From: Limnoperna fortunei
Taxonomy: Eukaryota > Mollusca > Bivalvia > Mytilida > Modiolidae
Assembly (NCBI GenBank): GCA_944474755.1
Contig: OX104122.1
Location: 27,741,956-27,805,955, forward strand
Direction of reading: 5' to 3'
DNA: 64,000 nt
Position numbers and translations under genes: made by a program. Shown in pieces: positions 10,858 through 23,500 of the stretch; position 1 is the stretch's first letter; each line of letters begins with the position of its first letter. Below the pieces are notes generated by a model. That model worked only from the letters and a program-made list of their open reading frames with translations, had not been told where the DNA came from and did not search any database.

Positions 10858-13800
10858 TTATAAATAATGGTGGACATCTCTATCTGTTTGTGGTTCTAAT
10901 AAATTGTACGGGTTAAGAAAGTCACGTGTATACGTGTGTCCTGCTGAATTCTGTTGTACTGTCAATGACTTGTAAAGGTGGACATCGACAACTGTCTGGA
11001 CTGGCTGATACGGATTATCGATTTTACAGTCCTCTTGCTCACGGATCCTGTCGCTGTTTTTCTGTACATTTTGGCGACCTTTCTGCACCTTTGGTGTTCC
11101 TTTAGGCGTTTTATTTAGTGCTGCACTTGAAATTGCAGAACATTCGGCGATATAATCATAGCAATGATAGGGTGATACAACACTATCCAGTTGTGTCTTC
11201 GCCTCTGGTTTCTTGGATAATAAAACATCAGCAACAATCCCGGATTCAGGTGCCCTCATAGATTCTAGTTCACAGGAGATTGGTATGATGGATTTTCTTT
11301 TTGAGCAATATTTATTTTTTGCACCATTCAACAACATGCCAATAACAATTGCCATTAAAAACCCACATCCTAGTGCTACGAAAAACATCGTTTTGTTGCC
11401 AACATCCATACATGGAACATCTGGAAAACAAAAAGACTACAATTAATTGTCATAGGTATGCTTTATTTAGTAAATAAAATGTCGTCAAAGATACCAAGGT
11501 TAACAAAAAAAATTTTCTTCGCCAGACGCGCGTTTCGTCTAATCAAGACTCATCAGTGGCGCTCTAACCCAAACAATATGTAAAAATTCAAATGATTAAG
11601 ATGTTGTAGAGCTTTTATCACCAAAATTCCAAAACGTTATATCAAATCCGGCTAAGGCTATCTACACCTTGAAATAGAAAAAAAACCTTAGAATTAAAAT
11701 ATTTTGTGAAATTTCTAGTCAGGAAATTTAGACAATGACTTTATCACTGTTAGAATCAATGATTTTCACGTCAGCACCGAAGTGTGACTACTGGGCTGGT
11801 GATACCCTCGGGGACTACAGTCCACCAGCAGAGGCATCGACCCAGTGGTTGCAAATAAAATGTCGTCAAAGATACCAAGGTTAACAAAAAAATGTTTCTA
11901 GGAAAAATTTTTTTAACATAGGAAGATTTGTGTTTTGTTGCTGATAAGCTTTTTTAAATTAGGGACTGTGCTATATTTAACTAAGGGTGGGAAAGTAAAA
12001 AACAAATCCATATTTCATAAAAACTCTTTGCCCTTCCCAATATTAATTATTTAAACAATGCTTATGTCCAGCTGTAAAATAAACTATACACCAATTTAAA
12101 TATTAGTGCAATTGCTTTAAACTGTATTAGTACTTTTATTATATATATTTTTATTTTGCAAGGTCTCATTGTATCAGATAAAAATTGCCAAGTCCATAAT
12201 GTCAAAAATTTTGAAAGAAAAAAATACTGAGAAGAACACTTTTATGTTTTAAATCTACTTTACATTACATGCCATCGATCTTTATACACTGCAGTAATCG
12301 AGACTAAATCGTTTGGCACACTCTTATATATATCCAATTTGCCAAAAATATATTGAATGATTTTTGTTAGGTACTCAGTTTTTGGGTAAACGTGTTTCTT
12401 TTGATGTGTACGCTGTTATCATGTGACATACATTTGGTCATGGAAGCTCAGACATGTTGTTTTCATGTAACTAGTAATATTTAAAGAGGCAAAGTGAACC
12501 ATCACAACAAAAGCACATATTTTATGATTTGATTGGTAAACCAACAGTTGACCTCACAATACATTTTTACGGAAAAAGGAGCGTGAAATTCTTATCTCAC
12601 GCACGTGTTGCGACAAGCATTTCTCATCTAGCAAAAATAGGTACCATGCTGTCTGATTAGTGAGGAAGAATATTTTTCGACAAGGAAGTCGTTAAACTTA
12701 TTAAAGGCGCAGGCAAGTCGTTTCATAAGAGTACGTGAACATATTTGTAAGAAGTGGGGCACAGTTTGTTCCCATTGGAATTCCGATTGTCTGCTGAAAA
12801 ACACATCCTCTAAAAGTTGCAAATATGTTGACGATCAGAAATTCTAGCATAATATTAACCATTTCTTTGCTGTAGCATAATTTGCCTTTTAGTACTGTAG
12901 TAGAAAAACGTATTGTTATAACCTAAAACTACATATTTGTATGCATATGTGGAAGCGAAGGATCCATGTATGATTTCCTTAAGACGAGAGTTTTTCGTGG
13001 TGGTATAAAGAGTTCAAAAATCAAAGATTGTAACAGATGAAATTTTAGATATCGATCTTGATCTTAAATTTTCCAAAAGTTCTTGTTTGAATAAACAGTT
13101 TCACAGTATTTTTGATGTCCTTCTTTCACTGCAGACAATATCTTAGTCAACTGCTTAGACAACTAATTGGCAGAGCACGTATATGAAACGGTTATGTATC
13201 TTTCCTTGTTAGGATTGTTAACTTATTTAGGAATCCAATACAAGTATGGTAAATCTTCAGAATATTTGTAGTAATTAATATTCGGACATGGTTAGCATCG
13301 ATTTCATCTTTGTCAAATATGGGGACAACAAAATAAGTAAATAAACAGCAAACGTGGTTTCTAATTTGTTGCATGGAGATTGCCGAATATTTTTATTTAG
13401 TTATATTGATCCAATCGTTCGGTTTCTTTCTTCATGAAAACAGAACAATACCCAAACGTTTCCCTGAAATTATTTGTATACACGTGGTACTATGTACCCC
13501 AAAACTCAACGTGACCATAATAGAACTATACAAGTAAGTTCAATGTGTTCATAAACGAATGAAAAATGCATATAGTCATATGTCAACGGAACATTTCCAC
13601 ATATATGGGTTGACACGTACTGCTTATGGGATGACACTGCTTGTTTAACGTATGGTAGTGACTGTAATTGTATACTTTAAAGGTACATACCTTGATTCAA
13701 GTTTCTGTCTCGTGTGGTTATATCTGGCGTACCTTATAAAAATATTTTTTTTTTGTCAGAATTAAAATATATTAACTGACACTAACAAAATCTCAGATTA

Positions 13801-16800
13801 TTATTAGTATACTTTTGTGTAACATTTGTATTGTCAATATCATATAAACTGAAATATTTATTGCAGTTTACCAACGGGTAAGTACTAGTAAATAATTTGC
13901 AAATACTTGTGTAGTTTGAATTGTTAAACTTATTTATTTTAATTCAAAAAGTTCAGCTGAGTATCAAAATTGATCTTCGTTTAAATTAAGTCCCCCCAAA
14001 TTCCTCACTCTATAGATTATATATACATGTGTATACATTGTATTAAATTGCCAAGAAAACCCAACTTTTAAAACTATCACGGGACAAAAAATAAGCTTAT
14101 CTGGACATACGCGAAAACTGCAAATTCAAGGTTTTGTTCATCAAATGATTTTTTTTGTTTTGAAACAATTTTTGGAAGACATCAGATAATTATAGACAAA
14201 ACATATCTATTTTTCGAATAAGTAAAAAATGCATGTTTGTCGCAGAATAAGTGTTTTATCTTCCTGTACCTTAGAACTTGACCTACCCTGGATCGATTAC
14301 CAACGACACGACGGGTGTGCTACAACAGGCAGGAAGTGCTTACCCTTCGAAGCACCTGAATTCACTCATTTCCTTGAAAGTTTGTGTCGCTGGCTTTTGT
14401 GTTTTTCTGTTCTGTGTTTATTGTTGTGTGTCCCGTGACTTTGTATTACTGAGTTTTTTACTGTAAGATTTGATTTCCAAGTTGGTATTTCTTCGCTTAT
14501 ATATTACCTGTCGTTGCAGTAACAATACACCCAAGTTCGTGGTGGCAGCTAAAAATATTTGCGAGAATTAATTTCACAACTTTCTAAATTAACCTTTTTC
14601 TTCGAAAAGAACATTGACAGTTGAAACATGCTTAAAATAGATAAATTTCCTTCCTTTTAATACAACTTTAATACATCTTTAACAAAACTGCGATAAATTT
14701 GAATGCAGACAATAGCAATGATAGAGCTAATTGTTCAAGAACAATTGAAAGTTTAAAAAACCGAAAGTGAATGTTTTTTAATAGGAAATGTCCTGAATAA
14801 AAACACATGGTTGCTTGGGACTTTTGTAAACCGGAAGTTACGTTTTGAGAACCGAAAGTGAAACACTTCAAACCACAAGTGAATAAATGTACTAAGTCTG
14901 CAAAAGATAAGGTTGCTATTGACCTTTTCAAAAGGGAATTGACTTTTTAAAACCTGATGTTACTATTTTAACCGGAAGTGGATGCCGTTTTCAGGATCAA
15001 GTTTCCTAATGACCATAGATGTTTACGACTTGCGGTTTGTGAGTTTTTACCATAACGGTGGAATAGTCAAATATTCAAATGTCAAAAGCACGTATACACT
15101 CTCCATAAAAAATGTTTTTTGCTTTAATGCAAAGTTTTTCTACAGCATAATTTACAAAGAGATGGGGTGGACTTTGCATGAAACTTACCATTTTGCCTTA
15201 AAAACAGTTTCTAACATTTGAAATTGAGACGTTTATCACAAAGATGTCCCCATATGACCGGTTGTGCCATTAGGTGTATGCGACTTACGGCTAATTAAGA
15301 AATAATTCACGGAGGTTGTGGTTTATCATTGTTTTACCACGGGATGACCATTTATGTCGTATTATTTTATCCCGAGCGATAGCGAGGGGATAAAATAATA
15401 CGACATAAATGGTCATCCCGTGGTAAAACAATGATAAATCACAGCCTCCGTGAATTATTTCTATTCTAATAAGACAATTAGAGTACATTTATAATATTTT
15501 CGTACCTATAGAAAACATCATTTCCGCCATAAACTGGCTGTTCCGTCAATGTAACACACAATATATTGCAACTGATAATTATAGCGCGTGTCGCTATTTA
15601 TAAGATTTGTACGTCATATGCAATAGCTTTCCGGTGGGAGTTACAGTTTTGTAATTGGAACAGCCATTTAAAACACGCCCTTCTCAGCGCGTGTTGCTCA
15701 TAGATAAATCATTTTTTTACCACAGTTGTGGTCTCCAAGCCTTTAAAGCACGTCATATTAGAATAAGTTTTGACCATTAACGGAGTCAACAAATATTTCA
15801 AGGGCAGTTACTCGCATACGCTGTCCCAATAAATTTTTGATAATATGCAATAACGTTGTCCCATATAAGTCCCTTTACATTTACCACCCATCAGTTTTCC
15901 CCTTTATCTATAATAGTTACAGAGATTAAGCGAGAACAAGGTTTCTTGAGTTTGGGTAGATAACTGCGTAAAAATTGTTTCGGGTTAACAGGTTAAATTC
16001 CGAATAGACTTTCAGCACCCAAAACTTGCCGCAAAAGACCAAAATGCTGTGTACTTTTTAAATTGATTGGTTTTACAGTTGGTCAGAAAAAAAATCAAAG
16101 TGAAAGCAGTCTTCCCATTTGAAGTGGGAAAGACCTTAACAATACAGGTATTGTAAATTAATAAAAATTGATTGTTGCAACGAAGAATCTTATATAATGG
16201 GATACATTCTTGAAAAATGCAGTTCCTTAAGTTTTTGTACGCAGCTATACCAAGCATAACGTTAACACAATTCATGATACATTTTGAACATTATTCTCTG
16301 TAGAAATTTTTTTAATGGTTGATAATATTCTCTTATCTTTTGGAATCTCTTTTAGTGTGTGTGTATATTCAACTATGATTTCTACCTTATACACTTGTAA
16401 AGCAGGTTTAAAATATCAGTTGTGATTTGTCCCATTTTGTACAGACGTACTGTTTGTATTAGAACATGGTTTTTGGTGTAAATGTTTTTTACACATTATC
16501 TTCTATTGCCACGTTCAGTGTTCTCATTGTACTCGGTAAGTCTAACGCTAAACCGCCACTTAAGTTTTATACAGGTGTTAACGCTTGATAATATGTCCTT
16601 TCAGGAAAAACGATATGTGGACGCCAACATCATCTTTTAGATTTGTTTAGTGATAAAGCAAAATAAACACATTTTTCGCAATTTCATGTATCCACTAAAT
16701 ATATAATCCTAAGCTTCCGCGTAGTAATTACACAGAGGACAAATTTAGAAAACTATGCAGCTATAAAGTATATAAAATGGCGATACCATGAGTTTTACCT

Positions 16801-16910
16801 CTCGTGTTCTCGACATCTACACACATCTAAGCAATGCCAACCGTAAAACGGTTTGTGGCAGCTGGTACAGCTTTTTGAATTCATTACAGATCTTGTTCCC
16901 TTAGGACATG
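10858..16910 (-). CDS. EGF-like single-pass membrane receptor, 3' end (MEGF-type)
   Basis: Four minus-strand exons with matching phases are read: 16799-16910, 14508-14548, 13691-13732 and 10858-11420. The first two encode a Cys-rich EGF-like repeat (CPKGTRS...CTSCHKPFYGWHC...CRCREHESCHHELGC). The third is a Thr/Asn-rich stalk (TPDITTRDRNLNQD). The last begins VPCMDVGNKT, followed by a hydrophobic membrane segment (MFFVALGCGFLMAIVIGMLL) and a cytoplasmic tail of about 155 residues ending at 10858. The tail has many tyrosines, including two NPY motifs and YDYI, HLYKSL and HTYTRDF, which suggests phosphorylation or endocytic signalling. The layout fits the MEGF10/11-like or scavenger-receptor-like proteins common in bivalves. 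Further EGF exons and the signal peptide must lie upstream beyond 16910 and were not found. Introns hold a Penelope-like relic and a palindrome. Confidence 0.7.
11473..11893 (-). repeat. Penelope-like terminal repeat with flanking direct repeats
   Basis: A 40-bp sequence (TGTCGTCAAAGATACCAAGG core) occurs at 11475-11513 and again at 11854-11892, bracketing about 340 bp. Inside lies GCCAGACGCGCGTTTCGTCT and, at the other end, GTGATACCCTCGGGGAC. In minus orientation it lies downstream of the reverse-transcriptase relic at 12590-13200. This fits the pseudo-LTR of a Penelope-like element, but the copies could also be a local duplication. Confidence 0.5.
12590..13200 (-). pseudogene. Reverse transcriptase relic (probably Penelope-like)
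   Basis: On the minus strand, decayed coding sequence runs in several frames with stops. Around 12765-12800 the bases read through as ADNRNSNGNK or, shifted by one, TIGIPMGTNCAP, which is the motif upstream of the catalytic YxDD in this RT family. Upstream at about 12930-13000 is a KDPSLKNVHTY-like stretch (seen as MDPSLPHMHTN). Downstream, RLACAFNKFNDFL corresponds to the FNFTFRYIDD region with the catalytic motif lost. It lies in an intron of the EGF-like receptor gene. Assignment to Penelope-like elements is by remembered similarity. Confidence 0.6.
14229..14440. repeat. Possible retroelement tail
   Basis: A GC-richer island (CAGGAAGTGCTTACCCTTCG, AGCACCTGAATTCACTCATT) is followed by a TTTTGTGTTTTTCTGTTCTG-type T/G-rich tail. 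It resembles repeats often found after reverse transcriptases in bivalves. There is no coding signal. It lies just beside the 41-bp exon of the EGF-like gene. Confidence 0.3.
15298..15462. repeat. 165-bp near-perfect palindrome (foldback MITE)
   Basis: Two 76-base arms (15298-15373 and 15387-15462) are complementary with only two mismatches and are separated by a 13-base spacer (GAGCGATAGCGAG). The outer ends are AGAAATAATTCACGGAGG and its complement. It lies in an intron of the EGF-like receptor gene. The open frame spanning it is an artefact of the palindrome. Confidence 0.9.
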
Positions 16911-18599
16911 CTAGAAATATATATGTTTGTGAAAATAACAAATAATTTACAGTCATAATAGCCAATTGTTACAAAAATTTGTTTTACTAGAATAAACAAA
17001 ATGTTATTTTTCAAACTTTAACTGTTTTGAATTGTTTATATGTATTGCATAAATATAAAATGCGCCTGATTTTTTTTTTACAACGCATATCAAAGCATAT
17101 GACAAGTGCATGTTGCTGAAACGTTTTAAAACCTGTAACCTCAGATGGTAAATTGCTGTTATAATGTTTCAATTCCGTACGTGTTCCAAATGTCTAAACA
17201 TTAAATCTACGACGTACTGAAAACTTTTTGAAAAACGCCTTATGTATGCATTAAATTTAATAATTATTTAACGAATACCGGAAATACAAGAATATTGTTT
17301 CGACCTATAAACATCTAGGTTGTTATATATCTCACTTTGGCCAAGCAGATTTGTTGTGTTCATGCCAGTCAGGCGTCTGCCAAATACTAGTTACTCTAGT
17401 GTTGTTGCTGCTTGTTCTGGTAACAATTGCTTTTTAAAATTAAAGCTTGCTTTACTTGTATTATCCAAATTAGGATTTTTTTGATTTAGAAAAAAATATT
17501 CACACTTTATTAGTTTATACTAATGTATAATGATTCAAAAGATAACGTTTCTAATTCATACTTAAACATAGTCCGTCTAAAGCATAATAATTCTCACAAC
17601 AAACGTACTCGCCAGATCGGCTACAAGAAAACAAGTTCGAATATCAGTTGGAGTAAAAGATAATTTTTCTATAAGTTCTGATTACTCTAGACCAGCACCC
17701 CGCAGGTCATTTTACCCTACATATCAAAATTGCAACTGTCTAATTCTTTTGTATAATGTCTGCCTGCATCCAAATACTTATAATGCTCAGTGAGGTTTCA
17801 ATGGTTTCAAACACATCGCAACCTCGCCCACTCAAGTTAATAATTTGTGTTGTAACTGATGTTATACCTTGGTGGGAATAAAATAAGCTTTAAAAACATA
17901 TACTTCACCAGGAAACATTTTTGCAAGCGGGAAAATTGCTGAAAACGGCGTTAAAAACCATTCTAACACACACAAAAAAGGCACAAATCAAATATAGTGT
18001 ATTGTAACTTCAGGTAGATGAACAAATTTTAAATTTATTTCCTTTAATGGTTGAATGGTTGATCATGAGTAATGCATGTACAGACCACAGTATATATGCA
18101 AATAATCAAATAGTCGTAAAACTTTATTGACCGATTTGGCTTTCTTAGCACGTAATTACCACTTGTTTTCTACTAACTAACAAAAGCCTCGAGATGAATT
18201 CCAGACATCAAATTTTGGTTTTATGCCTCTCTACTAATGTAAATAAAACATATACATACATTTGGCATTTTGGTAGTTCCGACAAAGCATAGGTTGATTC
18301 CAAAACATAAACAAATATTACTATATAAAAAGATACATATAACGCTGTATTAGCGGACTCCATAGCTGAAAACTCCCAAGCGATGCGGAAATAATTATCA
18401 ATAAACGTTAAATAGGAAGATAATTAGTCACATTGTTTGGCGTAACACATTTATATTTTGTTGTCCTATTGGACAATTGTTCCTCGTATTTACACTTTAA
18501 ACTACATACTAAATGTTGCTATATTATTCATATTAATAATTTCCTAGTATTTGGATCTGCACAATGTCTAATTATCCGCATGTGTGTAAATTTTTTGTT
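16911..18599. other. No gene recognised (probable upstream intron)
   Basis: This AT-rich stretch lies upstream of the visible EGF exon. It should be intronic if the receptor gene continues, but no further Cys-rich exon with good splice sites could be read. Confidence 0.45.
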
Positions 18600-18842
18600 T
18601 GTTTGTTTGAATGGTGTTTAACGCCATTTTCAGTAATTTTTAGCTATACCGTGGCGTCCAATTTTGTATTGGGAAGGAAGAAAGTAAGGAGTATCCGGAG
18701 AAACCTGGCAATCCCCTAATTTAATTTGAAGTCGAGTGCACCCTTACCGCTGTGAGACTTGAACTCGCAATCTCTGTGTTGTTAGATCACGTGATCAATA
18801 GAAACGAACTTCCTTAACCACGGGCCAGAGAGGCCTTTGTGT
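18600..18842 (-). repeat. tRNA-derived SINE, full-length but diverged
   Basis: This is the reverse complement of the SINE family. It starts at the tail (GTTTAACGCCATTTTCAG, CCGTGGCGTCCAATTTT) and ends at the tRNA-like head (ACTTGAACTCGCAATCTC as the B-box region, CCTTAACCACGGGCCAGAG as the A-box region). Confidence 0.75.
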
Positions 18843-19935
18843 GTTAATGTAAATTTGTATTAGCATAATCCTGTGTCATGGTTTCTATCGTTGCTGACTT
18901 TCTCAGAAACCAAGCCTTGTGTACCCTGTTTGTAAACAATGCAAGACGCGAAATATTTAAATAATATCTATTCTGAGACCCGAAGGGCCAATGAAGATAT
19001 TACAGTATTTACGATTGGAACATGTTTAACGATGAGTCGTTTTTAACAATGTTGTAAAAATTAAATATACCTATACATTGTATTTATGATTTTTTGTGAA
19101 TTTTTAAATAATTGATATTAGTTCTAAGACAGTTTTATGTATATTTGTTATGTTTTTACTGTAAGGAGCTCATTTTAAAAAGTACGATTTTTGTCTTGCT
19201 TTTTTTGCTGTTGAAGTGCGCGGGAATCTTTCAAAAGATCAATTGGATGTATTTTCTTAACAAAGTACATGTATTATCAACTGTGCATGGAATTGTATTC
19301 GACAAACATTTGTGGTCTGGGTAGTTAGTCATCAACAGCTAAGTACCGGTCCGACTTCGGGATAGGTTTAATCGACTGGAACTGGAACTGGAACGATTCG
19401 CAGGTGTCGACTAAAAAGGCTGTCAAAGCGTATCCCCGTGTAGCGGCCGGGATTTTCACTACATGTGATAATATAATAAGTGTACAATATAGTTATCATC
19501 GTTGGGGAAAAGTATAGTCAGTAACGTGTTTGGAGAATTCCAGATACTTTTTTTCAATTTGTCATCATATCTCCATATATTCCATAGATGAAAATACAAG
19601 TTTTTATGTCTGCATAATGTTGATACAAATGGTTAAGATTCAATTGTTTGATAATAACCTTCGTTGATTGGGTAAGGTGGAGGCATATACAAAGTTTCAA
19701 ATATCTAATGAATACATATCATCAAGCCACCAAAATAAATGACTCTAATGTTACTGAACAGTTTGTGGCTACCAATTCCAGAAAGAGTTATCTCCCATTT
19801 TTGTGAAAACGTATTTCTTTTGAACTAATTTTTCGATACACAACATAAAGATGGCAGAGTTTTTTATTGATGTGTTTTGGGCATTTTTATACTTCTGTCA
19901 ACTGTTTTTTTTTGTTGATCTATATAGAAAAGTTA
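18843..19935. other. No gene recognised
   Basis: The sequence is AT-rich with no recognisable domain or repeat. The short frame at 19112-19324 is hydrophobic and low in complexity and has no supporting context. Confidence 0.4.
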
Positions 19936-20162
19936 GGTCGGGAATCGAGCGGCGAAGAGTGGTTAAGGTAGTTAAAGTCTACTAATGACCACGTGGCCTA
20001 TCAACACTGAGATTACGGGTTCGAGTCTCACTGCGGGCATGATCACTGGGTGCACTCGATTCCAGTCTTAATTGACAAGGATTGCCAGTTTTCCTAACGA
20101 AGGGCGAGGGTTTTCTACGGGTATTCCAGTTTCTGCAAATAAACCTCTACGCCATGATATAC
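19936..20162 (+). repeat. tRNA-derived SINE, full-length
   Basis: The A box is near GAGTGGTTAAGGTAGTT and the B box is in GGGTTCGAGTCTCAC. The body AATTGACAAGGATTGCCAGT and tail CTACGCCATGATAT are shared with the other copies. It lies just downstream of PhyH gene B. Confidence 0.8.
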
Positions 20163-20549
20163 AAATGTAACGGTAGCTGAAGCAACACACAACATCCAAA
20201 ATTTGGGAACATCTCTTTACAGTTTTTGATGAAAACTTTTATTGTGTGACCAAAAATCATTTTAGTGCAATCGAAATTTAAATGTAAGCAGACGTCGTTT
20301 AATTCACTTGGTAAAGGGAACCAATAATTCCGTACAGTGATTAGGGCGAAGGCGGTAGGGATTTTTTTAAACGCTATTTTATTTCTGGTCAAGCTTAAAA
20401 ATCCCCATGCCTTACCTAGATGAGACAGGACCCAAGATTGGGTCTTTCAAGACTTTACGCTCACCCACTGATTCGCTCTTAAAATATCCAAAAACACTTC
20501 TTTTCCATATCATTTAATTTTTTAATGACATTGTCTTAAACAAAATAAA

Positions 20550-23500
20550 CTATTCCCACGTAGGTGCAGGGGGACCATTTGGTTTTCCGTCATGAAAGTC
20601 ATAATTGTCAACACCCATCATCAATTTGGCTTCTCTAGACTTAGCTATCTGTGGCAGTCTACGTACTGATAAAACGTCGTCAAATTTGTCGTCTGTAAAA
20701 CGTTTTTGACCTTGGGATGACCAGTGAGTCGTCAATGCCAAATCTGCATACACCTTTTGTTTAAACTCGATATCACTCCTATCCGCCCAAATTGCTGGTG
20801 TCATACTAACAAAGCAGACGCAACGCCATCTGTCCTTGTTCGATCTTGTTGTAGACGGAGCTAAGCTGTCATGAACTGTTCTAGAATCCCACAGGACGAT
20901 TCCACCCTTTGGAACAGGAACACATACATGTTGGCATCCGTTCTTTGCGTACCACGCTCTTTCTGCGGGATTTAACCTATAAAACTCATGATCTCCTCGT
21001 AGAGAACGGTCTGATGCATTTGGAAACGACTGGAAGAACTCGGTATGATATTTGTGTGATCCTTTTAACACTCTAAAACAGTAATCGTCTTCCTTTGTTT
21101 CCTCCAGGTAAACGCCTCCTTGGTATGCGTGAAGTCCTCTTCTTTTGCAACCCTGGTCTATATGGAGCCAACAGTCCTCATCTTTTCGAAAGTCAGAATT
21201 ACCTATAAATATATAAATATAACATCCCATGTACCAATAGTTATAATTACTTTATGTTAAATATTGACTTTTGGTCACAGTCGTCCGTTAACGAACTTCA
21301 TAGAAAATCTATCACAAAAATTAAATTCTTACGTTTTAATTAATCAAAGTGAGTTTTATGAAAAGTTCTACAATGCACTATTTATGATTGTACATATTTG
21401 TTTCTAAAAATTAAGCAAATAATTTAAGTTAAAGATTCGAGTTTACTTTAAATTAGTTTTACAATTTCTGCTTTGTTTAATGTTTAACCTGGTCCCTGGT
21501 GCAATATTTTTCATTTACGCAAGCTTCACTTTCAAATATAACCCCAGGTCACCACCAGTTTACTACCCGGTTTGATTGGTTGTTTAAAACGCCATGTTTT
21601 AGCTAACTTTTCTCTCGTTTCGTTCCGTTGGAAATTTATGTCCGAGTACAATTTAAATAAAGTAGCTACCTGCTTCTTGTTTTCCGGCTTTCGAGTTAAA
21701 CTGACAAATCTCTGTAAGTTATTTCCACATTCTATACATAAATCTATAAAAGCATTCTTTTGATAAACTGTATTTTTATTATTCTGGTACCCTGACGATG
21801 ATATCCTCTTTAGCCTAAGCGGCCTTCGGATATAACGTCAGGTCAGGAGCATTGGATTTCAACGGTGAGAGCGTTGAAATTTGACGTTCGGGCATTCTCT
21901 AGACTAACCATTTTGTAATACAGATAAGTTCAAGTAGACCGAACGTATTGTGACGTCATTCTCTTTATGACGTTCATTGTTTACATTTCTTAGCTGAGTT
22001 TACATTGAGATTTCAAAATTTAAACGTAAAGTTATAATGTAATTTATATTTAAATTTGATAAAGAAAATGTATTCCCGGCATAAACAAAAATTGACATGT
22101 GCATGTGATATTAAATGGCGTCATATTATCAACCAATGAAAATGCTTATATCGGAGGTCCTGACCTGGTGTTATATTTGAAGTGAAGCTTGCGTCAATGA
22201 AAAATATTGCACCAGGAGACCAGGTTATATTTTTATTTGATTTGTTTACCCGGACGCCGGACGTTACGTCATAATGCTTTGTATCGGAGTTACGTCAGTT
22301 ACTGTTAATAATGACGTAAATTTTGAGGCATTCCGAATGTTGCAAAAACCGGTCAAAATTTTGACCGGATTCATTGCTGGTGACCTGACTGTTAGTCTCG
22401 ATCACCCAGACGCATATATAATAGCGTCTGGAATCACCTTGTGGTAATTTCGCTACCAATAGGTGGAGACAAAACAATAATTCTATTTTTAGGGTCCTAT
22501 TTTTTAGATCAGGAAAACCATGCAAACATGTCTATACTTATAAAATGACGTCACAGTAAGATTCTCTCTTGATTATGCCTAACAATAATATTTGTTTAAT
22601 TAATTAATAAAGTAATATTTTATAAAAATATTCAAATGTAAACTTTGGTACCATTTTTTATACACTTGTTGATATGAACGGAAGTAATTTTTTAGACAAT
22701 AAAAATATCATCCTACAAAAATTACGCCCAGTTTTGGGCGTAATAGTAACGAGTTCAATATAGAGATGAATCCAGACGCACAAATGCAATTAAGCGTCTG
22801 GATAATCGAGACTACCTGACTGTATATTCGAACTAGTCTCGATCACCCAGACGCATATATAATAAATGTAATTAAGCGTCTGGATGATCGAGACTATATT
22901 CGAACCGGAAGTCCGCTTACGGTATTGAGAATATTTAGTCAGGATCCCAGACTATGTTTAATGTTTTGATAAAGCAAGTAAGATTAGGACTAACTATTTT
23001 CTTGCTAGAGTTCTTACCTGTGAGATGGGTAAACATTCTATTTTCTTCTCGGACAGAATTTTTATTTGATACTTTAGAAAAGTCGTTGATTTTGTTTTCA
23101 AAATAATGAATGAAACTTCTATAGGAAAAGGAGGGGGTTTTACAGCAATAGAAACACACACACACACAGCAAAACCTCAATAAAAAAACGTCTCGTGAGA
23201 TTTCTATATACAACATATTGTACCACAGCGCCATGTTGTCTTTAAATAAATTACCAAAATATCTAAACCAAAAATACTGACCCATTTCAGGTGGGGCCGA
23301 TACGGCAATTCCATCAACGCTGGTAAGTAATTTCTTAGTGCCCCATAACATTTCAAAGACTGGTTTCACCTGAATAAAAAAATGTGAATATTTCATGAAT
23401 TTCAGGGCTGATTTATTGATTGATCGCAATATGTGTAATAAATTCAAGAGAACGACTTGACAAACAACCTATTCTTTACAATTTCTTGAGTATCTCCAAA

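Noticed and set aside
15291..15488. 65-residue minus-strand open frame
   Set aside because: It covers the palindrome and has no homologous look.
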